A stretch of DNA of 64,000 nucleotides from contig JASFXZ010000015.1 in assembly GCA_032209605.1 (NCBI GenBank), forward strand, positions 3,348,001-3,412,000, in the 5' to 3' direction. Below the pieces are notes generated by a model. The model was not told where the DNA came from, searched no databases, and saw nothing but the letters and a program-made list of their open reading frames with translations. Both the position numbers and the translations under genes were made by a program. Origin of the DNA: Mactromeris polynyma (Eukaryota > Mollusca > Bivalvia > Venerida > Mactridae). This document shows, in pieces, positions 1-10,910 of the stretch (position 1 is its first letter; every line of letters begins with the position of its first letter).

Positions 1-95
1 TTCGCAGAGATAATATACGTATACGGACTTGTAGGAATATCTATGTCAGTTAAATATTGTCCCAATACATCTATCTATTTAACTATTTTTGTCAG

Positions 96-215
96 TTCTT
101 GGGTCGGCCTGCTCATCAAGCGGTGATTGTAGTGCTGTCTCGGATGCCACATGTACGAGCAGCCTCTGTGCATGTAACAACGGCTACAAAAAAGAGGGCG
201 CTGTTTGCACTACAG
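96..215 (+). CDS. Gene 1 exon: six-cysteine module
   Basis: The acceptor TTTTTGTCAG is followed by 120 coding bases and the donor GTAAAT. Cysteine spacing is C-x5-C-x7-C-x4-C-x-C-x10-C. Phase 1-1, so it can be skipped or duplicated without breaking the frame. The exon is codon-aligned from base 98. Confidence 0.7.
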
Positions 216-3200
216 GTAAATAATTATGTCAATACTCAATTTCCGCGTTGTAACTGGAACCGAAGCAAAACACTTTGAGTTATCGATTGTTTAAGCAAAT
301 CCTGTCTTACGACTCAATTTTGTGTATATTTTTCTAAATTTTGATTTTACGCTTATACCTAGTTCAGTATCTCAACAATATACTACTAAGCAAACGAACG
401 AGATTTTCATCAAATCGATTCAAATTTATTTTTAGTTTCTGGCATGGCTTGTAGTACCACTGCCGATTGTACATCTGGTGTTGACTATGTTTGTACTGAT
501 TCAAGTTGTGTATGTTCCACAACCTATGACTTGAAAGACGGTGTTTGTGTAATGGGTAAGTAATATATCTTCAATTATAATACTGCAAAGAAAAATGCAG
601 TAATTTCATTGGTTAAAGGCTCGCGTATAGGATTCTATATACACGGCGCTGACAGGGTATATGACGTTTTTCCCTTCATGCGCCTCGTGACAATTTTCGC
701 TGACGGCTCGACTCGAAAACCTTTATCTCTCGATATCCGCAAGTTACTAGGAATTGACAATTGATCTTCACACATGATTCAATAAATATTGAATGCTAGT
801 ATTAATGTTCAAAACGATAGTTTTTTTAAGGTTTGAGCCAAATTCAGTTCGATAAAGTCCATGAGATCAGACGCTTGAACATAAAAAATAGAGTGCTAGC
901 GCGCGCTTAACCACATGTATTGAGGTACCTTACGGGGTAATGCAATTGATTTTCAGGCAATATAACGTGTGAGTGAAATAAAAGAAATATGATCTTCAAC
1001 AAGTAATTCCCGATATATTTTAAAAGGAATACGTTTTAATAACTGATATTTTACAAAACTAAAACACTCTAAACAATTTTATGAACCAAAAACAGCAAAA
1101 ATACACATACAGTATCTAATTATTAGATCTAGAGAGCTAGGCATCGACACATTGCTTGTTTAACTCAATTAGATTGAAAAGATGGAATTGCAGTATTATA
1201 AATTCGTTAAACAGGTTGTTGACAGGGTATATGGCACACAAACTGGTTATATTCCCCCATATACCCTGTCAACAACCTGTATAACTAATAGTATACGTTT
1301 TTTTACCAGCACCCGCGTATGTTGTGAAACTTTGTTTCATTTGCGCGTTGTTTCATCAAGTAATATAATATCAATGTGAGTGTTTTGGACTAGTTTTCAA
1401 CTCAAGTAAAATAATACTAACCCAGGTGTCAATCTACGATAATATTATTCGTAATCACTGGCCAGTTACCTCTGTCTTGATGTTCATTTACCGAGCCAAT
1501 CGCTAGACGACGTAATGACGCGATAAAAGGAGATTCGTTCAATTTACGTAATTGGCCCCATTACAAAAATATACAAAATAAGTATTTCAAAACATATATA
1601 GTTTGACTGGGTGCAATTATTATTTAGCGGAGATAACCGCCATCCAAAATTTTATGCAAATGTATAACGCGTTGATCGCCCTTTGAAGTATGGTGTACAG
1701 TAAATGAAAGTCTCCGAGTACTGATATCTAGGACTTTCATATCTATCTCTCCGTCTGTCCGTCTGTCCGTCTAATCTATCTATCTATCTATATATGTACA
1801 AATATAGGTACCGAAAATAGACAACGATACCTATTCAAGTATTACCTAATGTAGAAACGGGTATATATACAAGTATTACCTAATGTAGAAACGGGTATAT
1901 ATACAAGTATTACCTAATGTAGAATACGTCATCTATACAAGTATTACCTAATGTAGAGAAGGTCATATATACAAGTATTACCTAATGTAGAATACGTCAT
2001 ATATACAAGTATAACATGATGTAGAAAAGGTCATATATACAAGTATTAATTACCTAATGTAAGAAACACCATAAAAACAAGTATTTCCAAATGTAGAAAA
2101 CGCCATATATACAAATATTTCCAAATGTAGAAATCGCCACATATACAAGTATTACCTAATGTAAGAAACACCATATATACAAATATTTCCAAATGTAGAA
2201 AATACCATATATACAAATATTTCCAAATGTAGAAAATACCATATATACAAATATTTCCAAATGTAGAAAATACCATATATACAAATATTTCCAAATGTAG
2301 AAAATACCATATATACAAGTATTTCCAAATGTAAAAAATACCATATATACAAATATTTCCAAATGTAGAAAATACCATATATACAAGTATTTCCAAATGT
2401 AGAAAATACCATATATACAAATATTTCCAAATGTAGAAAATACCATATATACAAATATTTCCAAATGTAGAAAATACCATATATACAAATATTTCCAAAT
2501 GTAGAAAATACCATATATACAAATATTTCCAAATGTAGAAAACACCATATATACAAATATTTCCAAATGTAGAAAATACCATATATACAAATATTTCCAA
2601 ATGTAGAAAATACCATATATACAAATATTTCCAAATGTAGAAAATACCATATATACAAGTATTTCCAAATGTAGAAAATACCATATATACAAATATTTCC
2701 AAATGTAGAAAATACCATATATACAAATATTTCCAAATGTAGAAAATACCATATATACAAATATTTCCAAATGTAGAAAATACCATATATACAAGTATTT
2801 CCAAATGTAGAAAATACCATATATACAAATATTTCCAAATGTAGAAAATACCATATATACAAATATTTCCAAATGTAGAAAATACCATATATACAAATAT
2901 TTCCAAATGTAGAAAATACCATATATACAAATATTTCCAAATGTAGAAAATACCATATATACAAATATTTCCAAATGTAGAAAATACCATATATACAAGT
3001 ATTTCCAAATGTAGAAAATACCATATATACAAATATTTCCAAATGTAGAAAATACCATATATACAAATATTTCCAAATGTAGAAAATACCATATATACAA
3101 ATATTTCCAAATGTAGAAAATACCATATATACAAATATTTCCAAATGTAGAAAATACCATATATACAAATATTTCCAAATGTAGAAAATACCATATATAC

Positions 3201-5519
3201 AAATATTTCCAAATGTAGAAAATACCATATATACAAATATTTCCAAATGTAGATAGCGATTCCTCAAAAAGTTGCCAAATAGAGAAATCTGTACATGAAA
3301 TACGGACAACTCCACATACAGAAGTATTACCAAATACAAACAGCAGTTGTAACAGAACCACAATTAGTATTACCAATACAAACAACACATGTTACCAAAT
3401 TAAAGTGTGATACTATATGCAAACAATACCACATACACAAGTGGTACAAAATATAAACAACAACCCCAACAGAAGCGTTGGTTGTTGTTGTTGTTACCAC
3501 AACATACGCAAGTTTTAGTAACAACAGTTGTTACCAAATGCAACCAACAATTGTAACCAAATACAACTACAACTACAAATAGTGAGGCGCAGTGGTCGAG
3601 GGGTAGAGCGTCTGACTCCTGATCCGAAGGTCGTGAGTCCGAGCTAGGAGATGAGCGGGGTTTGATCACAATCTTAAATATCCCTAAAATTTGCGCGAGC
3701 AATGGTTGGTAGCTTGAAAGCAGTCATCGAGTGTGATTAGTATAAGTTGTAAGAACATGTTTCACAATCGATGTAAACTAATTAAGTTTAAACCAAATAC
3801 ATTTGTATAAAATATGTAACCAAATTCAAACAACATGTGCTACCAAATATACGCAGTACATTTAAAAACGCACACTTTCGTACTCTAATATGTCTTTAAA
3901 AAGTCAATTGAGTGTGTTTTAAATCTTATTTTGCTATGCAAATACCCGTTGATAGAAAGAACATTAAGCGTTCATCAGTGTGTAAAATGACATGTTAATT
4001 TATTATCTTGCATCCCTAGGTAAGTTCATGAAATTTGAGAAATATTGAATTGTCCGTTTTTTAATGTACTGAGTATACAAACAACAGTCCTTATGTGTCA
4101 AATGCTGTATAATAATGAATACAGTAATGCATAAAATGAATAGTAACACAAATACGTACAAGGCAATGTTCAATAAGTGCGGCACGAGCTAGTATTTGCC
4201 GATATTTGAAGAATACTATTATTAGAGTGCTTCACATTCTGTATAATTATGGAAAAACAATCGAAATTGACACTCTGTTTTGTAGATCTGACAGAGACGA
4301 CATGTACAGCAGAAGGAAGCGAGTGTCCTGATAATGCTGAATGCGTTACCTTGAAATGTAAATGTCAAAGTGGCTACGCGCAGAAAGTGGATACATGTGA
4401 CAGTGAGATTCATCTTTAACATCTATAAAATAGTTTAGAGAAATCTATTGTAAAAAACTATGTTTGGATGATGTGTTCATAAAATAAAGGTTCACAACAT
4501 AATGAAGAAAACTTGACTGATTCCCAAAGTCCTGCAGACTGTATGAGCGTTTCGTGCAAGCTGATATTGGCGGAAAGATTCCTCTTTTAGATATGGTATT
4601 GTGTATGTAAATGTAACAGCATAACGATACTGTTAAAACTAACAATAAGTATTACGAACCTTCCGCATCTTATTAAGATTTTGGGAGTTTTAGGCTACTG
4701 ATCATTAACAGTAACAGTTAAATGTTTGTTTAGTACAACATTCCAGGCTTTGCACAGGAACTTATATACTTGCCCGATAAGTAATATTGTGAACGGTCCT
4801 ACATTTTGATTATTTTCATTATATCCACTTACGCTGATTCCAACTTAAAGCAAGATTATTTCATTTTGTGTTCACTTGTTTACCTTAACACACATGCAAA
4901 ATATATTTCCTGTAGTTGAAACATCGTTACACATGCATTAACAAAGAATAAGCTCATTGTGTATTGATCCATATTTGTTGAAGAAAGACGTTAGTACATC
5001 ACAAAATTTAAAATAACTTCCATTTTTTTTAACAAGTTTTACAAGTTTTGTTTGTTAGTAATATGGTAAAAAAAGATATTTGCGATCGGTTATACATTGC
5101 AATGGTTCTTTATTAGAGATGTTTTAGCCAATGTGACAACAATACTGGATGAAGCCAATTCAAACATTTTATGTTTAGATGAGCCAGATACATCTTTAAC
5201 CGGCGTATGTCTGGCATAATTGCAGCTTGACAAGGGCAGGTAGTTCTGAATGTTATAGTCTTGCTGTGTTATAGATAAAAGCATATACAATTAGTAAATG
5301 ATGATTCGGTTGATGAACGAATTGATGTAACGAAGTAATTAGATTACCGTCTTCGTTTTCAGAAGTATTGCTTTCAAGTTGAATATTTGTTCGTAGAAAT
5401 AGAAATTATGTATGGCTATTTTTGTGCGATTTTCAGAAAATGGAGCACGTGGCATGACGGCAAACATTGGACTGTTGTGCGCCATTCTGATGATGTTGAG
5501 CTACGTGAATACATTGTAA
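96..5519 (+). CDS. Gene 1: 3' part of a secreted six-cysteine-module protein with GPI-type tail
   Basis: Exons seen: 96-215, 436-555, 4286-4402 and 5437-5519, all in frame when spliced. Each internal exon starts with two bases completing a codon and ends with one base (phase 1-1), with AG before and GT after. Each encodes one six-cysteine module ending in C-x-C-x10-C, the EGF/EB-like pattern. The last exon encodes a short hydrophobic C-terminus and a stop, like a GPI signal. The start and any earlier modules lie left of the window. The 3.7 kb intron 556-4285 holds the 34-bp minisatellite. A secreted or surface role is inferred from the modules, the tail and the paralogue (gene 2), which has a signal peptide. 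Joining 4402 to 5437 rests on phase and on the same arrangement in gene 2; no transcript evidence is available. Confidence 0.6.
436..555 (+). CDS. Gene 1 exon: six-cysteine module
   Basis: The acceptor TTATTTTTAG is followed by 120 bases and the donor GTAAGT. Cysteine spacing (x5, x7, x4, x1, x10) is identical to the exon at 96-215. Same length and phase, which supports origin by exon duplication. Confidence 0.7.
650..1271. repeat. Possible MITE with 14-bp inverted ends, in a gene 1 intron
   Basis: TGACAGGGTATATG at 650-663 has its exact reverse complement at 1258-1271. A third, direct copy lies at 1220-1233. No clear target-site duplication was seen, so a transposon origin is a guess. Confidence 0.35.
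1206..1285. other. Near-perfect hairpin, 24-bp uninterrupted stem
   Basis: Bases 1211-1234 are the exact reverse complement of 1257-1280, with a 22-base loop. The stem extends to 1206-1285 with one mismatch. The size is in the range of a small-RNA precursor, but it may only be the end of the surrounding repeat. Confidence 0.6.
1741..1800. repeat. Simple repeat (CTGT/CTAT)n
   Basis: Tetranucleotide run of CTGTCCGT then CTATCTAT units directly before the 34-bp minisatellite. Confidence 0.7.
1826..3253. repeat. 34-bp minisatellite, about 42 units
   Basis: The unit has the form ACCATATATACAAATATTTC plus 14 further bases. From about 2160 to 3253 the units are nearly identical. From 1826 to about 2160 they are older and more varied (with TATTACCTAATGTAG inside). 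The unit has no stop in any minus-strand frame and 34 is not a multiple of 3, so three long overlapping minus-strand frames stay open; these are not genes. It lies inside the gene 1 intron 556-4285. Confidence 0.95.
3254..3585. other. Degenerate CAA/TTG-rich intron sequence
   Basis: Loose repeats of ACCAAATACAAACAAC type follow the minisatellite, including a short GTT run near 3480-3495. No coding signal. Confidence 0.5.
3584..3700 (+). repeat. tRNA-derived SINE remnant (tRNA-Arg-CCT-like head)
   Basis: Bases 3591-3640 look like a tRNA: an A-box-like AGTGGTCGAGGGGTAGAG, an anticodon loop CTCCTGA in a near-complete 5-bp stem, and a B-box-like GTCGTGAGTCCGAG. A related head lies on the minus strand at 24191-24258. 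The pairings are too damaged for a working tRNA. Confidence 0.5.
3701..4285. other. Intron sequence without recognised feature
   Basis: AT-rich. The short open frames on the minus strand show no protein-like composition. Ends at the splice acceptor of the 4286 exon. Confidence 0.5.
4286..4402 (+). CDS. Gene 1 exon: six-cysteine module (diverged)
   Basis: The acceptor CTGTTTTGTAG is followed by 117 bases and the donor GTGAGA. Spacing is C-x6-C-x5-C-x4-C-x-C-x10-C, so the C-x-C-x10-C half is kept while the first half differs from the two upstream exons. Phase 1-1. Confidence 0.7.
5437..5519 (+). CDS. Gene 1 terminal exon: GPI-anchor-like tail
   Basis: The acceptor GCGATTTTCAG is followed by AA, 26 codons and TAA at 5517-5519. 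The peptide starts N-G-A-R and is then mainly hydrophobic (IGLLCAILMMLSYV) to a short end. Small residues followed by a terminal hydrophobic stretch with no cytoplasmic tail is the usual GPI signal layout. The copy at 45164-45246 differs by three bases and is also open. Confidence 0.65.
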
Positions 5520-5928
5520 ACCCAATACAAATACAGTTAACAACATCAAGTTCTTTCGTGAGTGCCATACGTCATTCAATTGTGCTACATATTGGTAAAA
5601 ATGCCATTTGCTGCAGAACATGATAGCAATGGTTGAATAGCCCGAGTCATTTGTTAGGAATCCTGACCGTCGTATTATACTTACATACTACAGATGATTT
5701 TCCGACAGAATATGAATTCTGATTTAACGATCAGAATTATCTACTTAAAATTTACAAAAATGTGTTTTGACTGCAGACGAAATCGATAATGTATGACGTA
5801 TAAGTTTAGGCGACATTTCGCGCTTATCTACTCTTTTAGTTATACACAGAAATAGTACACATCCCCTGGCTCTGCGTAGATATGTATAAAACAAAACTAA
5901 TAGGATGATATTGGTTTCTCAAAACCCG

Positions 5929-6105
5929 TCTCAATAGCTCAATTGGTAGATTGCTCGCTTTGAATGTGGGAGGCCGTGGGTTTTATCCATGGCTCAAATA
6001 GTACTAAATGGTGCTGGCAGCTCTTTTACTGGGCACGCAGTGTACAAAAGGCAATAACAAGAGATTAATAAGCTCAGGTAGGTATCTGGGCTTAGATACC
6101 TTATT
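5929..6105 (+). repeat. tRNA-derived SINE (copy in duplication 1)
   Basis: The tRNA-like head has a good A box (TAGCTCAATTGGTAGA) and a weak B box (GTGGGTTTTATCC) at the expected spacing. It is followed by a body that is also present at 45655-45832. It was there before the duplication. Confidence 0.6.
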
Positions 6106-6543
6106 GGTCGCACGGCAGATTTGAAGCGCACGTTACTTGGTCATCATATTATGTCACGTCAATTAAAGTTACTTAAGTTATATCTTAAACATACGCATTG
6201 GGAAATACAACACAACCTATCCATAGCCACTTATTTTGTGAGCTGTAACTTTTCGGTTGTTAACGAGAGTATGTTTCCATCGAGAGGCCCAATTTGTAAA
6301 ATGTTACAGGAACCTCGATTATATTGTTGAAGAGACTTTGCTGCTTAGCAGAGTGCCGCTCTGCACAGATTATCGTAATATATTGACATTTCGTACCCAG
6401 TACTGTTCGTACTCGTGGGCAAGTCAGACATTCTAAAGCATGTAATATATCGTAATATGTTTCTCAAAAACTCTTTGTTTGAGTTAACGATCATATCTTA
6501 TATCCTATATTCTGTATTTGGTTTTCAATGATTTATATTTCAG

Positions 6544-6695
6544 AAATGTGGCGAAAGATGGAAACGAATTTTGCAAAATTAACGCCAGAATATAATCGAA
6601 AATCAACAATGAATTACAACAAATGTGTGAAGTCAACACTACAGATCGTCACAGAGAAAAGTTTTATACATTATGTGGAAATAACAGTTCAATGA
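6544..6695 (+). CDS. Conserved 49-codon ORF behind a splice acceptor; possible alternative terminal exon
   Basis: A long pyrimidine tract ends in TATATTTCAG, followed by AA and an ATG at 6546; the frame runs to TGA at 6693-6695. The copy at 46251-46405 stays open despite three extra bases, and about six substitutions separate them, half of them silent. The peptide is basic and polar, without cysteine modules or a membrane segment. Because the acceptor leaves two bases before the ATG codon, the exon would join the module exons in frame and could replace the GPI tail. This is inference. It could also be chance, or part of a long 3' UTR. Confidence 0.35.
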
Positions 6696-9125
6696 ATAAG
6701 TTTAAATAAGTTTTAGATCGCTCTGAAATCATGTGTGATATGAATTTTTCAGTTCAACATATACTTTCAGCATATTACATGTAAGTAACAAAAATAATCT
6801 CTATCCGACTACGTGTTTGTTCTGTGCTGTTCTAATATCGCGTAACGTTTTAAGTTTGAAAATTATGAAATTGTTAGATATTTTAAACGTCTTTTATAAG
6901 CGTATATGGCAAAGCGATACATTTTTCGATTTCGATGATGACTTAATATCATATACCATATGTAATAGTGTGTATTCTTGAAACTTAAGTTTAATTGTTT
7001 TTTATATATTTAATATGTAACTTATGTCAGGCTACTTCATTTCATACTTTAATACCCCATCTTTTAAATGTGGTTTTGAAACAAAAATATAGAAGCAAAA
7101 TATGGTTACCTTATTTGATCAATTTACATATAGCTAAATATATAGACATGTATGTCTACGAGTTTGAATGAAACAGTTAATTGTCTTTATCCGTTTTTCG
7201 GATGTTCTTGAAAAAGTCACAAGGTACTGTGGTTTCTATACATTAGCACCAACTGATTAAACTGGCAATGGTTATTTTTATTACATGATTTTTGAATCAC
7301 TGATTTAAGTAGTTGGTCCTAATTTCTGATATATCAAACTTAGTGTGAAGTTGTGCCTTACATAGTTTGTGTTAGCTACAATTTGATGAATATCTCTCGT
7401 TTCTTGACAAGCTGATGAGTGTATGTGGAAGAATAAGTCGTGTGATTATCTATAGCATAGTCAGATTATATTTTGCCTTGACTTGATATTATGCACTGTT
7501 ATTAATAATAATATAAAACAATTGATTGATATTGGCACTTAGTGTACACATTGACAACATGGTGGGAACAGTTTAATTCTAGTGACGTATTTTCATATTT
7601 TCGGCTTTAAAGCAAAATGTAAGTTAATAGTTGATGAATTACGATGAATTGGTTGATAATGTATGCATCTATTTAAAGTCTTAAGCTGAAATAATTTGAA
7701 AATCGAAATTTCATATTAATCGTTCGTACGGATTATCAAAGACGCTTGCAAATAATAGAACGCTTTAATAATGATCTGCTATCAACTTCAAACACCTTAA
7801 ATGTATCTTGTAAGTTTTTATTCGTTTACGTCTTCCTTCTGGAAAATGTGGATATTCTTTGCGGAAATTGCCTTAAAGTATGTATTTGTGTAAAGGATGC
7901 AAGCCATGTATTTAAAATAATGGACATTTATCTAATAATGTATGTTATAATGACTTTTCAGACCGGCTGTTCACCACGTTACAATTGAATTGTATATTTC
8001 TGTCGGGGGGGGGGGGGGTTAAAACGTTCAGTAGGGCACGACTAAAGTATTTTGAACTGATACACAGTTACTTTATCATTAACCGTATGCATAAAATAGC
8101 CCATCTTACATTTTCTGAAAGGTAGGTTTCATGCTTGTTTCATCACTACGCGTACAAATGATGGCTATGCTGTATTTTCAACCGGAGGTGAAGCCGATAG
8201 TTACCCTTGTAAGCAACGCATTTACAGAAATGTCAACGCTCTAACTGCCTTAAACATTCAATTAGACGAATCCTCAAGTTTATGCATTTCTTTCGGTCTG
8301 CACATCTATAAATGCTTTTTATAATTTTATTGTAACCGATTATTTTTACTAGAAATGACAAAAATGAGCATTTGTTTTGTTTTTGGTGTAGCAAATGATT
8401 TAATCATGTGATGGTGTCCCATTTTGAATGGTGACTTGACAACATTCAGAAGAGTATAGCACTACACGATATATGCTTATACCCGTATGATTGTAATGTC
8501 AGTTTATCCATATAATGGGACACTGTGTTGAGTAAACAGTTAGAGTAATGAGCTGGTACCATCGGTCACAAAACGATTTTCTACATAAAAGTTATCCTAA
8601 TATTTATGATGCGCTTATGGGGAGCTATGAACTTTTAATGTGACATTTCCTGCTAGATGATAGTGTCTTTATTCAAGCCATAATTATATCGAACTCGATT
8701 GTTCACAGATTTTTAAGTAAAAAACAAACACCACCCACTGTACCATAACTTATTATTTTGAACTAAAACACAACTTCTTTCATCGCATTTTATTTCGTAA
8801 TATTTTAACCACAGCCATTGTTCCTGTTGAAAGCAAATGAACTTGGTTAATTGTATTTGCTCACCAGAAATTTGAACTTGTTGGAATGATAGGCTGGATA
8901 AATCATAATTATCATCAGGCATTTGTATTATAATTAATATTGTTCTATGAACAAATGATTTAAATACCGTTCAGAAACACTTTTAATTTTAAAAATGAAA
9001 CCGATGTTTTTTAAATTTAGTAATTTTGTAACTTACATAATTATTAATACTTATGTTGTTATATCAATGCGCATAAAAGTTGCCATAAAATGTGACTAGT
9101 AGTTGAATGAATTGTTGATTGATTC
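6696..9125. other. Noncoding part of duplication copy 1
   Basis: Matched by the second copy throughout. The open frames here either break in the other copy or carry many amino-acid changes. It contains a 14-base G run at about 8005-8018 that is absent from copy 2. It may be 3' UTR or intergenic. Confidence 0.4.
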
Positions 9126-9131
9126 AATAAA
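9126..9131 (+). terminator. Conserved AATAAA, possible polyadenylation signal
   Basis: GATTCAATAAACATTTGC occurs here and at 48882-48899 in the other duplication copy. It lies 3.6 kb from the tail exon, so assignment to gene 1 is weak. Confidence 0.3.
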
Positions 9132-10722
9132 CATTTGCTTTAATATAATGTTGTTGTTTATTCAAATTAGTTTACAGGTGAGTTGTTTTCAACCAGTGCT
9201 AGCTGAACTCCAACATCCCATTGACAGACGATGATTAAAACATATATTAACCGTGATCAATGCATGGAAATGAAATATTTCGTGAATGGTCCGTCATTTG
9301 AAAATACCAGTAAACATGTATCCACTGAAAGTGGTAATGCTAAACGGAGATTAATTATCGAGTTGCAGACATTCTTTTGAACATCCAATGGCATATCTGT
9401 AAACATGTGGCTTTCCATCCATTTGCAAGTACAGCTTTTGTAATATTTCTGTTAGATAAATTAGGAACATTTTGATAAAGAAATGCTACATATATCACGT
9501 GTTTAAAATAATGTATACTTTCTCACCCAGACTCTATTATTCGGTCTAAAATACCGTTGTTATGAACTTTTTAAATATATCGAGTTGTTCATTATTGTGC
9601 CATATACTAATCACTAGGCAATATTGGCGCTCAGAAACTTGTCAGTGTTACCGTGGACCGAAAATGTGGAGCATTTAATACAAACAATTACATAATGCAA
9701 AAGTGTGTAGCTAATGCAGCAATACGGTAAATTACATTATTATAACTTTTGTCAGTATTATTGAATGAGATAATAAGTTGATACAGGGAACGCCACATAC
9801 ATAAGACAATGCCTCCCCACAAAGATCTCCCGAAAAACAACAGTCCATAAAATATCAGGCATTTGAGGAGATGCGAGGGAAAATACGCAAGAGAACAGGA
9901 GCACAAGGAATGACTTGGCGTACCATAAAGGCCAACTAAGGTGAATTAATAAGGACAAACAGGTGTAAATTTAATGGATGGAATACATCACATGACAAGT
10001 CAGGAAAGCTGGCAACAATAGGCAGAAAGGGGAGATAAATAGCATGAACACTATATCAAGTGAAAGAAATGCACATGGGGAAAGGGAAATTTAACATACA
10101 TGTATATCTAAAACATATTAAGCAATAATAACCATTCCACAATTGTCAGTAAAATACTGGCAGTTTAAATCGATTAAACAGCTAGCTAATCTCAAAATTA
10201 ATCGCTTGATGGTCATTGATTTCCAACACTTGAATTTTGTTTGGCATTGGTCTGTGTAAACAAATGCATGCCAGCTTTTTCTTTAGAAAGGTGTCAGGAG
10301 GTATGACTCCCTCACAATTCGTGGGCATCCACAGGTTGTTAGTCTTCACTTTGTGACATTGATCCGTTGATAATGATCCTGAACTTGTTCAATTGCCAAC
10401 ATTCAGCACTCTTATGATTCCACTCCTTTGGGGTATTTTCATTTGATTTATTGATTCGTTTCGCGATATTCATAAATGGGTACATCGGAACTTCTCAACT
10501 ACCTATTTAACCTTTTCACAGCACAACCTCTCAAACCAAAATTTGCATCTCCAAAAGGGTGTTGCTCTGGAGACGTCGCTCTAAATTTCAATAAACGGTA
10601 ACTGTTTAACACAAACATAATTCATTTGATACAATCAAAACATGGTATTATTTGGCTATGCTAAATGCAAATTATTCGATGAACAATACAACTATCTTAC
10701 CGAATAAATGTATATCACAATT

Positions 10723-10748
10723 GCGCACAAAGCTGCGCAATTGTAGGA
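10723..10748. other. GC-rich hairpin CAATTGCGCA/TGCGCAATTG
   Basis: Ten-base arms separated by six bases. Copy 2 (about 50457-50482) keeps the hairpin except one base in the right arm. No function known. Confidence 0.5.
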
Positions 10749-10910
10749 GTTGGTGTTTCTTATCATAAGTGCGAAACATATTTCATGTGGGAGCTTAATT
10801 ACAAATTACCAATAGCGAACCAGGAGGTTACCATGTCTCTTAAACAACATGTTTGATGTAATGTCGCTGATGTACTATTTTATATTGTTCAGTTTTATAA
10901 ATTAACACAC

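Larger units (their letters stand above)
4703..10908. repeat. Segmental duplication, copy 1 (about 6.2 kb)
   Basis: Matches about 44430-50654 in the same orientation, with small indels, at roughly nine bases in ten by eye. It starts in the intron before the tail exon and ends where the 83-bp minisatellite begins. It carries the GPI-tail exon, a second conserved short ORF, a SINE and a conserved AATAAA. No transposase or terminal repeat was found, so a gene-duplication origin is preferred. Confidence 0.9.

Noticed and set aside
57..278. 73-codon plus-strand frame over the first exon
   Set aside because: Wrong frame. The exon 96-215 read one frame over gives the regular cysteine pattern and proper splice sites.
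1826..3253. CRISPR array
   Set aside because: Units are directly adjacent without unique spacers, and this is eukaryotic intron sequence.
2046..3388. Three overlapping minus-strand frames of about 400 codons
   Set aside because: They are translations of the 34-bp minisatellite in all three frames. The repeat period is not a multiple of three and the peptides are the same repeat read in turn.
5937..6010. Functional tRNA gene
   Set aside because: B box and stems are degenerate and it carries a SINE body. The same holds for the tRNA-like heads at 3584, 24191, 31073 and 36291.
8713..8922. Minus-strand frame also open at 48494-48745 in the other duplication copy
   Set aside because: The copies differ mostly by amino-acid changes and use different starts. 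This is what two similar noncoding sequences would give.
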